Shown: positions 1 through 6,660 of the stretch, in pieces | How the letters are laid out: every line of letters begins with the position of its first letter | How positions within the stretch are numbered: position 1 is the first letter of the stretch | Assembly: GCA_003550445.1 (NCBI GenBank) | Contig: PUKG01000239.1 | Span: 1-11,466, forward strand | DNA length: 11,466 nt | Reading direction: 5' to 3' | From: Halobacteroidaceae bacterium | Lineage (GTDB): Bacteria > Bacillota > Halanaerobiia > B1SED10-174 | Program-made: the position numbers and the translations under genes | Notes under the pieces: model-generated | What the model was told of the DNA's origin: nothing | The model's input: the letters and a program-made list of their open reading frames with translations, nothing else | Databases searched by the model: none

Positions 1-1220
1 TCCTCAATAAAAACCTGCTCGGAAGTGTAATAGCGGGCGGTAGTAAGCCTTAAAGCAGAGCCATCGGGGAGAGGAAGAATTGACTGGACAGTTGCTTTGC
101 CAAATGTTTTCTCTCCTATTAATGTCCCGACTCCTTTCTCTTGAATCCCCGCTGCAACTATTTCTGAACCACTGGCACTTCCCATATCAACAAGGACAAC
201 CAGGGGAAGATCAAGGGATTCATAATTGGGGTTGGTTTCAAGAACCTCCCTTATCCCGCTGCGGTCAGCAACGTGCACCACAGGACCCTGGGGCATAAAG
301 AGGCTGGCAACATTCACCGCTTCCTTTAATAATCCCCCGGGGTTTCCCCTAAGGTCAATTATAAACTTATCAGCACCCTGTTCTTTAAGATGATATATCT
401 CTCCCGCCACTTTTTCTCCCGTTTTTTCCATAAACTGCATTATTGAAATATAGCCAATATTATTATCAAGCATTTCACTGGAAACGTTGGGAATTTCGAT
501 AGTTTCACGAGTAATATCCACATCAAACTCTTCCTCAGTTTCAGGCCGGAAAATTGTCAAATTGACCTGAGTCCCCTTGGGGCCCCTTATCTTGCTTGAA
601 ACATCATTAAGAAGCATCCCTTCGGTGGACTCCCCATTAACCTCCATGATAACATCACCAGGTTTCAGGTTTGCCTGGTAACCGGGAGTATTTTCAAAAG
701 CTTCCACGACTGTGGCCCTTTCTTCTCTAAGGGTAATTAAAATCCCTATTCCCCCATATTCTCCTTCCATTTCCCTCTGCATTTCTTCATAACGCTCCGG
801 ATTCATATAGGTCGAATAAATATCCAGTTTATCCATGAGCCCCTTTATTGAACCCTCAATAAGGTCATCGGGGTCAATAATATCCCGGTACTCATCAACC
901 ACAATTCGATAGAGATTTTCTACACCTCTAAATGGAGAACGTGAAGAAGGGGAGTTCTCAAGTTCCCCGGTTAAGCGTTCCCAGGTTTCGTCATCAAGTT
1001 CTTCTCTCCTGTCTTCCAGTACTCCTTTTGCCCCTTCTATTGCCCCTAAGGCAAGCTCTTCGCCTTCTACTTCCTCAACGTAATAATGTTGAATATATTG
1101 ATAGGCATATTCCAACATGAAAATACGCCTCTCAGAACCCTGAACCTCAAGAGAAGATAAAAGGCTCCCCAGCAAGGCAATTGCTAGAACCATTATCAAT
1201 AAACGCTGACGCATAACCAT
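1..1220 (-). CDS. ctpA: C-terminal processing peptidase, S41 family, PDZ-containing (3' end cut off by window edge)
   Basis: Secreted or membrane-anchored serine protease that cleaves proteins near their C-termini outside the membrane. The first 406 residues are present; the C-terminus lies beyond the left edge. Residues 5-28 form a hydrophobic signal peptide or anchor. Residues 37-133 are helical and look internally duplicated. A PDZ domain spans about 154-245 (YGGIGI, then LKPGDVIMEVNG). The S41 core follows, with DLRGNPGG at 289-296. Catalytic Ser350 lies in GSASGSE, with Lys375 and Gln379 in FGKATVQ. The Ser-Lys spacing of 25 and Lys-Gln spacing of 4 match known CtpB-type enzymes. I chose the ATG at 1220, preceded by AAAGG; a second in-frame ATG at 1214 is possible. 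It is separated from yitT by 186 bp and may have its own promoter. The family is certain; the substrate and exact orthologue (CtpA or CtpB) are not. Confidence 0.93.
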   Translation of the reverse strand, partial: MVMRQRLLIMVLAIALLGSLLSSLEVQGSERRIFMLEYAYQYIQHYYVEEVEGEELALGAIEGAKGVLEDRREELDDETWERLTGELENSPSSRSPFRGVENLYRIVVDEYRDIIDPDDLIEGSIKGLMDKLDIYSTYMNPERYEEMQREMEGEYGGIGILITLREERATVVEAFENTPGYQANLKPGDVIMEVNGESTEGMLLNDVSSKIRGPKGTQVNLTIFRPETEEEFDVDITRETIEIPNVSSEMLDNNIGYISIMQFMEKTGEKVAGEIYHLKEQGADKFIIDLRGNPGGLLKEAVNVASLFMPQGPVVHVADRSGIREVLETNPNYESLDLPLVVLVDMGSASGSEIVAAGIQEKGVGTLIGEKTFGKATVQSILPLPDGSALRLTTARYYTSEQVFIE

Positions 1221-1336
1221 CACCAACCTTTGTTTTGTTTTCTCTTATTTTAGTTCTATAAGCCCGGTTTTTTACCTTTAATAATCCCGGGCAAACCCAA
1301 ACAGGGAAATAATTATTTCTGTAAAGGTTTGTGTCT

Positions 1337-1366
1337 AGAATACTACATTTTCCAACACCTTGGCAA
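1337..1366 (-). promoter_or_regulatory. Possible sigma-A promoter for ctpA
   Basis: On the minus strand, TTGCCA (1361-1366) is followed after 18 bp by TATTCT (1337-1342). Each box has mismatches to TTGACA/TATAAT, so this is a moderate match. It lies in the only sizeable gap between yitT and ctpA and would give a leader of roughly 110 nt. The rest of the 186-bp gap shows no gene and no convincing terminator. Confidence 0.4.
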
Positions 1367-1406
1367 CCTCCATAAATACACCAAAATGTGTTCCCAAAGA
1401 GAAGGA

Positions 1407-2261
1407 TTAAATGTTTTTCCAATCCTCTTTAAACCCTTCCCCTAAAACTTCGTTTGCCGCGGTTATAATAACGAAAGCTCTTGGATCTATCAAGCTTACA
1501 ATTTTTTTCAGCTTGGAAATCTCGGTCCTGGAAATAACACAAATTAACATATCCTTTTCCCTGCCGGTGTATCCCCCAGTTGCCCTGATCCCGGTTACCC
1601 CTCGCCCAAGCTTTTCTATTATTTGGTCCTGGACTTCTTTTTTCCGATCTGTAACAATCAAAGCGGCCTTGGCAAACCCAATTCCTTCTTGAACCAGGTC
1701 AATTGATTTCCCCAGGGCAAAAATTGAAATAGCTGCATAAAGGGCAAGCTCCGGACTAAAAACAATCCCTGCCGCCAGAACAATCAACCCATCAACCAGA
1801 ATCAATCCCTGGCCGATTGACATACCAGAAAAATGGTTAAAAAGTCTTGCAGCGAGATCCGTTCCCCCTGTAGTTCCTCGGGCTTTAAAAACCAGGCCCA
1901 TCCCCAGACCACAGACAATACCTCCATAAAGGGATGCCAGGAGGGGATCACTTGTAACGGGTTCCATAAAAGGTGCCATCAAGTCCAGTGAAACACTTAA
2001 AAACAGGGTTGCGAAAAGGGTTCGCCAACCCATTTGCCATCCCCATAAAAAAAGCCCTATAGAAAAAAGAGGAATATTTATTAAAAGAATTACAGCTCCC
2101 ACGGGGAGTTCCCAGATATGGTAGATTATTGTGGCAAGCCCACTTGCTCCACCGGCAGCAATTTTATTTGGAATAAGGAAAATCAAAAGACCTGCTGCGG
2201 TTATGGAGCAACCAATTATGAGCAAAAACAGATCAACTATTACCCCCCAATATTTACGCAT
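1407..2261 (-). CDS. YitT family membrane protein with C-terminal DUF2179 domain
   Basis: Integral membrane protein of 284 residues belonging to the YitT family, which is common in Bacillota and has no established biochemical role. The hydrophobic N-terminal two thirds hold about five spans (near 7-30, 38-60, 55-75, 110-125 and 150-185). The family signature GTTGGTDL sits at 129-136. A soluble cytoplasmic DUF2179 domain occupies about 220-276, with a GVTGIRATGGYTG stretch and a hydrophobic strand ending VIITAANEVLGEGF. Length is normal for the family. The ATG at 2261 has GGAGG eight bases upstream and overlaps the end of the glycosyltransferase gene by 8 nt, so translation is probably coupled. 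It is the last gene of the seven-gene run. Family assignment is firm, function unknown; no symbol is given because several paralogues usually exist. Confidence 0.93.
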   Translation of the reverse strand: MRKYWGVIVDLFLLIIGCSITAAGLLIFLIPNKIAAGGASGLATIIYHIWELPVGAVILLINIPLFSIGLFLWGWQMGWRTLFATLFLSVSLDLMAPFMEPVTSDPLLASLYGGIVCGLGMGLVFKARGTTGGTDLAARLFNHFSGMSIGQGLILVDGLIVLAAGIVFSPELALYAAISIFALGKSIDLVQEGIGFAKAALIVTDRKKEVQDQIIEKLGRGVTGIRATGGYTGREKDMLICVISRTEISKLKKIVSLIDPRAFVIITAANEVLGEGFKEDWKNI

Positions 2262-3000
2262 CTATAGTTCCTCCCCTCAGCTTTTCCCAGAGGACAAGAA
2301 AAGCAAAGTAAGGCAGGGATAAAAACCTGTCCCAACGCCTTAAAGAAACAATCCTGTAAAGCCATTCCAAACCCAATCTTCGAAAGATTTTCGGAGCCCT
2401 TTTTGTTTTGCCGGCAAGGCCATCAAGGGTTCCCCCAACAGCAATACTTACCGGAATCCCTATTTCCCTTGCATGCTCGTTAATAAAACGTTCCTGCCTG
2501 GGAAAACCCAGACCAACAAGTAGAATGTCGGGATCGGCCTTTTGCAGTTCCTCCCGGATTTTTCCAATCTCATCGCCCGTAAAATACCCATGATTGGTCC
2601 CAACAATATTCAAACCAGGAAATTCATTTTCCATCTTGATTTTTGCTTCCCGGCTAACCCCCGGTCTCCCTCCAAGGAGAAAAATTTTCAACTTCCGGCG
2701 GGCACACTCCGGGAGCAATTCTCTGACAAGATCGTACCCAGCAACTCGGTCCGGAACCTTTTTCCCCAGAAGGCGAGAAGCCCATACTATGCCGACACCA
2801 TCAGGGAGATTTAAATCTCCTCCCTTTAAAATTTCAGCAAAGGCTTCATCTTTCCTCGCTGCAATTACAATTTCGGGGTTAATACTGAAAACCGATTTTC
2901 CTGGTTTTTCCTCCTCAAGCAATGAAAAAACCCTTTCCCGGGCCTGGGAAAGGGTCCCCGGGTCAACGGGAACACCCAGAACATTAACCTTAAAGGCCAT
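2254..3000 (-). CDS. tagA: WecG/TagA/CpsF family glycosyltransferase (probable ManNAc transferase)
   Basis: GT26-family enzyme of 248 residues. TagA-type members transfer N-acetylmannosamine from UDP-ManNAc to GlcNAc-diphospho-undecaprenol at the cytoplasmic membrane, the committed step for wall teichoic acid and related polymers. Visible motifs are SINPE at 39-43, LPDGVG at 65-70 with likely catalytic Asp67, GLGFPRQE at 163-170, GGTLDGLAGKTKRAP at 189-203, and the basic, aromatic C-terminal segment RLGLEWLYR at 208-216 that in TagA helps membrane binding and active-site completion. The position usually held by Thr is Ser39 here. The ATG at 3000 overlaps the end of csaB by 11 nt and follows a G-rich stretch. 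Beside csaB, the likeliest product is the ManNAc unit of a pyruvylated secondary wall polymer. The exact acceptor and sugar are inferred from family and context. Confidence 0.88.
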   Translation of the reverse strand: MAFKVNVLGVPVDPGTLSQARERVFSLLEEEKPGKSVFSINPEIVIAARKDEAFAEILKGGDLNLPDGVGIVWASRLLGKKVPDRVAGYDLVRELLPECARRKLKIFLLGGRPGVSREAKIKMENEFPGLNIVGTNHGYFTGDEIGKIREELQKADPDILLVGLGFPRQERFINEHAREIGIPVSIAVGGTLDGLAGKTKRAPKIFRRLGLEWLYRIVSLRRWDRFLSLPYFAFLVLWEKLRGGTIDA

Positions 3001-4093
3001 AAATTTCCCCCCCGATCAAATCTCTGAGGATACTCATTCCTTTCCTGGCTTTTTTCCTGAGTTCACCCACTTTTTTCTCCATTTCCTTTTGTTCCGGGCA
3101 ACCTCCGTCTAAAATCCTTTCAACTCTTAAAGCTGCTGCAGAAGGGGAAAAATCATCCAGGTCAAAATCAGCGGGCAATCCAAGTTGTTTCAAAAGGGAT
3201 TTTACCTTGGGGTCATATGAGACACCCATAAGGGAACTGCCCGCCACCGCTCCAAGGAGGAGACTGTGAAAACGCACCCCGATTACAAGGTCAGTAGCCT
3301 TTAAAATTTCAAGAATATGGGAAAAGGAATAATTACCTTCAAGAACTTCAACTCCCTTAAGGGCTTTACTAATTGCCCTGCTCAACTCCAGGTCCTGTTC
3401 AAAATGCATTGGCCAAATCCCTATCTGGGCACCAAGCCCATATTGCAATCGATGGCACAACTCAATCCAGGGCCCCGGTTTTATCTTTTTTTCTCCAGGT
3501 TTGTTACGGGGGGCAATAATAATTATCGGTCCGTTCCCATAAATCCCTTCTCTCTGGAGAAGATTCTTTCCCTTTCCATTTTTTGGGGGAGAGAGTAAAA
3601 AAACCGGATCAGGAATAACTTCAATATCTTTTTTTACCCCCATATCTTCAAGCAGATCCCGGGAATAAACATCCCGGACAGACAGAAAATCAAATTTATC
3701 CAGTTCTTGTTTGCTAAACCACCTTAAATAGGGCCTATTTATTGGTCCCACTCCACAGGAAAACAGGGCCGTTGCTGCTCCTTCATTCCTGGCAACCCTG
3801 CTCAGTCCAAGGTAATAAGGAATTGACTTGATCCCAGTTTTATCCTGCAGAAGACTTCCTCCCCCCGTTAAAAAAAAGTCACACTCTTCAAGGGACTTTT
3901 TCACCTCCGAAAAAGGCCACCGGGGAGCACTTAAAACCCCGTGTGTCTGAGATGTAAAGTTTTCATTGCTGGACAGAACAGTTACATTTAAGTCTTCATC
4001 CCAGGTTTTTATTTCTTCCAGCATTGCGTGAAGAATTGCTTCATCCCCGAGATTGTTAAAGCCATAATATCCGGATATCACCAGTTTTTTCAT
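2990..4093 (-). CDS. csaB: Polysaccharide pyruvyl transferase CsaB
   Basis: Transfers pyruvate from phosphoenolpyruvate to a ManNAc residue of a cell-wall polysaccharide precursor, making the ketal recognised by S-layer homology (SLH) domains. The protein has 367 residues, normal for CsaB. It opens with the strand and glycine-rich loop ISGYYGFNNLGDEAIL (6-21), has TGGGSLLQD at 76-84, a second-domain strand GPIIIIAPRNKPGEKK, and the late GVRFHSLLLGAVAGSS motif with the conserved His of this GT-B-like family. The start is the ATG at 4093: it has AGGAGG eight bases upstream and forms an ATGA overlap with the stop of the DUF5693 gene. A longer reading from 4192 would add 33 residues that are only the DUF5693 gene read in another frame. 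It overlaps tagA downstream. This is the most secure of the envelope assignments. Confidence 0.94.
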   Translation of the reverse strand: MKKLVISGYYGFNNLGDEAILHAMLEEIKTWDEDLNVTVLSSNENFTSQTHGVLSAPRWPFSEVKKSLEECDFFLTGGGSLLQDKTGIKSIPYYLGLSRVARNEGAATALFSCGVGPINRPYLRWFSKQELDKFDFLSVRDVYSRDLLEDMGVKKDIEVIPDPVFLLSPPKNGKGKNLLQREGIYGNGPIIIIAPRNKPGEKKIKPGPWIELCHRLQYGLGAQIGIWPMHFEQDLELSRAISKALKGVEVLEGNYSFSHILEILKATDLVIGVRFHSLLLGAVAGSSLMGVSYDPKVKSLLKQLGLPADFDLDDFSPSAAALRVERILDGGCPEQKEMEKKVGELRKKARKGMSILRDLIGGEIYGL

Positions 4094-5973
4094 GCCTGTT
4101 TCCTCCTCAAAACTCGATCTATCCACTGGACCAGGAAAACAAGGATCAGTCCTAAAGTTCCGCCAAGGATCATCCCCAAAACACTTCTCCACAAACTAAC
4201 CCAAAGGGGGGTATGGAAGTGGGTAAAAGAATTAATAATTGTAATTAACCCCATGCAACCAAGTAAAATAGAAAAGCTGGCAATCCAGGGCCATTTTTTA
4301 AGTCTAAACAAATAAATACCGGCAAGAAGGAAAGGATGACCCCACATAAACTCTTTGAAACGAGGACGGATAACCAGAACCCGTTCCAAAAACTCCCTCA
4401 GGGCTATTTCCCATTGAGGAACTGGAATAAGGGGGAAGTTGCCCGACCGATTAATATAAAAGAAAAGGGCAACGGCAAGAAAACCCATGCTGATAAATAC
4501 CGGAAGTGAGGGAAGCATTTTTTTCCACTTTCCTGCAAATCTTTCCCGGTACAGATAATAAGCTAAAACCATTAAAGGAAGTAACAGGGCAACCTTAACC
4601 CCTCTGAAAACTTCGAGGCCCAGAATAAATGACCTTTCCGAAGCAAGAGCCCCGATTAAAAAGGTTCCCAGGAGTGTTCCCAGTGAAATAAGGATCCAAT
4701 CCCACCAAAAGGGCCCTTTTCTTTTTTCCAGAACAAGCAGCAGGGGCAAAAGGGGAAGAACAAGTGCACCTGCAAGTAAGGCTCCCTGGAGAAAAAGAGT
4801 TTTAAACCCAATTAAAAAAATCGCTGCTCCTCCCAGCCAACCCAGGGTAAACAATAAAAAAATGAATTTTTCCGGCAGTTGGAAAAAAAACCCCAAAACC
4901 AGCAAACCTGCAGCAATAATACCGGCCCAAATTAACAAAGCTGCCCACCCTGGTATTTCCAGGGGTTTAAAATAGCCCCCTTCCCCAATTTGATATCCCA
5001 GGTTTTCCAGTCTTTCAACTAATGAATTTAAGATTAATTCATTGTGCTCAAGCAGATCACCCCGTTCTCGGTCAAGAACCGGGCGGTAATAAATTAAGCG
5101 GACATTTCTTTCTCGAACACTTCTCAAGTATCTTGATACTATTCTTTCCGGAGATTGATTATCCATTTCCCCCTGTTGAACACTATGGAGGCGAAGAACT
5201 CGGTCTTCTTCGATAAGACCGAGGTCTCTCATTCCTTTTTGCTGGGCAAGGAAAGGCTCCACAAATCCAAGATAGATATCCTTGCCGTCTAAAAGTTTTG
5301 CAGTTTCCTCCAGGTCATCCGGGTAACCCCAAACTTCTCCTCCATCAAAAAGGAGTCCTTCAATACCCGGTAAATTTTCCAGGAGTTCTTTTGGATCGTC
5401 CTGGCCGATATTCTGTTTTACATTGGGACGCCCAACAGTTGGCCAATTAGTTGCGGAAATTTGATTAATATCATCTTCGTTAAATCCCAGGGGAATTCCT
5501 GGAAATAAGGTGTTTTTATCCCGGGGAGGGACGGAATAGTGATTTATCCCTCCCAGGGGAACCGGTTGAAAAAATTCGGGAAGGCGTGAGATTACAAATT
5601 CTCTCATCTCGTCGGAAAAAAAGTGGACATAATACCCGGCATAACCAGCCATCCTCCCATCCCCAAAATCTCCCGGGAGGGGAACCGGCCTGTCAGGGAA
5701 CAAAACCGGCCATAAAAATAAGTAGCCTCTGTCCATCATTTTTCTGGGGGTCCAGGGACTTATTGCAACCGCCGGGTCACCAATTTCCAGGCGGGAATAT
5801 ACTTCCTCAACACTGTTTCCGGTTTTCCGGGCAAGACGAAACATGCTGTGATCATCAAAAATAATTTTTATTCCCCTGCTCTCCTGCTCAACTCCCCAGC
5901 GGGCGGCATAGGGAAAAAGGGCAACAACAAAAGAAATAATTACTATAACCCATAGAATTTTCGTTTTAGTCAA
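4090..5973 (-). CDS. DUF5693 family polytopic membrane protein
   Basis: Uncharacterised membrane protein of 627 residues. One N-terminal span (about 5-22) is followed by a large, probably extracytoplasmic domain (about 25-338). After that comes a membrane half with about nine hydrophobic stretches, near 341-364, 369-390, 393-415, 425-443, 459-475, 488-507, 545-557, 562-580 and 592-616. The outer domain alternates strands and helices and carries FDD at 39-41, LLFDGGEVWGYP at 207-218, GFVEP at 236-240, RLHS at 261-264 and IYYRP at 294-298. That pattern suggests a beta/alpha barrel, although no catalytic set can be named. The start is a TTG at 5973: an in-frame TAA lies two codons upstream and no nearby in-frame ATG exists. 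It has only a G-run as ribosome site. Its stop overlaps the csaB start as ATGA, and similar DUF5693 genes are, to my knowledge, commonly next to csaB. The role is unknown. Confidence 0.85.
   Translation of the reverse strand: MTKTKILWVIVIISFVVALFPYAARWGVEQESRGIKIIFDDHSMFRLARKTGNSVEEVYSRLEIGDPAVAISPWTPRKMMDRGYLFLWPVLFPDRPVPLPGDFGDGRMAGYAGYYVHFFSDEMREFVISRLPEFFQPVPLGGINHYSVPPRDKNTLFPGIPLGFNEDDINQISATNWPTVGRPNVKQNIGQDDPKELLENLPGIEGLLFDGGEVWGYPDDLEETAKLLDGKDIYLGFVEPFLAQQKGMRDLGLIEEDRVLRLHSVQQGEMDNQSPERIVSRYLRSVRERNVRLIYYRPVLDRERGDLLEHNELILNSLVERLENLGYQIGEGGYFKPLEIPGWAALLIWAGIIAAGLLVLGFFFQLPEKFIFLLFTLGWLGGAAIFLIGFKTLFLQGALLAGALVLPLLPLLLVLEKRKGPFWWDWILISLGTLLGTFLIGALASERSFILGLEVFRGVKVALLLPLMVLAYYLYRERFAGKWKKMLPSLPVFISMGFLAVALFFYINRSGNFPLIPVPQWEIALREFLERVLVIRPRFKEFMWGHPFLLAGIYLFRLKKWPWIASFSILLGCMGLITIINSFTHFHTPLWVSLWRSVLGMILGGTLGLILVFLVQWIDRVLRRKQA
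4102..4107 (-). promoter_or_regulatory. Ribosome binding site deciding the csaB start
   Basis: A perfect AGGAGG lies eight bases before the ATG at 4093, inside the last codons of the DUF5693 gene. It fixes the csaB start and rules out the longer reading from 4192. Confidence 0.85.
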
Positions 5974-6000
5974 CCTTTATACCCCCAGAGTAGTCCGTTT

Positions 6001-6660
6001 TTAATCGGCTTTCAAAAGCACTTTGTCCTGCCCTACATTTACTTCTTCAACTCTAAAAGGTAGGGGAAATCTGCTCAGGTCAATTTCAACCCGAACATTT
6101 TCCAGAATTCTTTCCACCCATGCTCCCGGTATCTCCAGGCCTTCCAGGATCACACTTGTGGGAGAAAAAACCAAAAACCTTTCTTCTCTGATGCTAAGCC
6201 CTCCCCTGACCATAACCTCAACGGGAGTTCCAAAAACCTCCACAAAAGTCCCGGCTTTGATTGAACCGGGTTCTAAGAAAAGTTCAATGTTGTACGGCTC
6301 AAGGTAATTATTAAGGTCCTGAGAAAGGAGAATTAACTCAAGGATTTCCATCTTGCCCGAAACCCTATCGTTTATTATTTCTAGATCTGTGTAATAAGCG
6401 TAAAAAGTGTCATAATAAAGGCCCTCTGATTTAATCCGGGTTCCACTGAGTTCCAGGGAATCCGCTTTCCCCTGGAGAAGCTTAAAGGCCGGTCGGGCTT
6501 CTACCTGTATATCCAACTCTGAATAATCCTCAAAATAATCCACTAATGCTTCTCTGATTTCCCTTTCGGTGTATTGGGGCAGGAAAATCTGGGATAATAA
6601 AAAAGCACCTGCAAAAATTAAAAGAATTATTAAAACAACCATTAAGGCTTTTTTATTCAT
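6001..6660 (-). CDS. DUF2993 / LmeA-like phospholipid-binding protein
   Basis: Membrane-anchored protein of 219 residues with a single N-terminal hydrophobic helix (about 4-27), then a beta-rich outer domain typical of DUF2993. The family includes mycobacterial LmeA, a periplasmic phospholipid-binding protein of lipomannan maturation, and is related to TULIP-like lipid carriers. Visible family features are the early EREIREAL helix, a first strand pair ending in LQGKADSLELSG, an SQDLNNYL segment, and repeated amphipathic strands to the end. I chose the ATG at 6660, with AGGAGG 11 bases upstream; a reading from 6720 would add 20 residues that are prfB in another frame. It overlaps the end of prfB by 8 nt and is 27 bp from the DUF5693 gene. 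A role in lipid or lipid-linked polymer handling is inference. Confidence 0.82.
   Translation of the reverse strand: MNKKALMVVLIILLIFAGAFLLSQIFLPQYTEREIREALVDYFEDYSELDIQVEARPAFKLLQGKADSLELSGTRIKSEGLYYDTFYAYYTDLEIINDRVSGKMEILELILLSQDLNNYLEPYNIELFLEPGSIKAGTFVEVFGTPVEVMVRGGLSIREERFLVFSPTSVILEGLEIPGAWVERILENVRVEIDLSRFPLPFRVEEVNVGQDKVLLKAD

Noticed and set aside
1262..1292. Inverted repeat GCCCGG/CCGGGC between yitT and ctpA as a terminator or riboswitch
   Set aside because: Only six base pairs with a 19-nt loop and no following T-run; no known riboswitch core was recognised.
1147..1422. Open frame of 91 codons on the minus strand across the yitT-ctpA gap
   Set aside because: It covers the ctpA start in another frame, has no family resemblance or ribosome site, and its sequence looks like translated spacer.
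4094..4192. 33-residue N-terminal extension of csaB
   Set aside because: It lies wholly inside the DUF5693 gene. The ATG at 4093 has a perfect AGGAGG and directly precedes the conserved first strand of CsaB.
5987..6015. TTGAAA-17-TACTCT as a promoter for the DUF5693 gene
   Set aside because: The -10 box matches consensus at only three of six bases, and the gene sits inside a tightly packed run.
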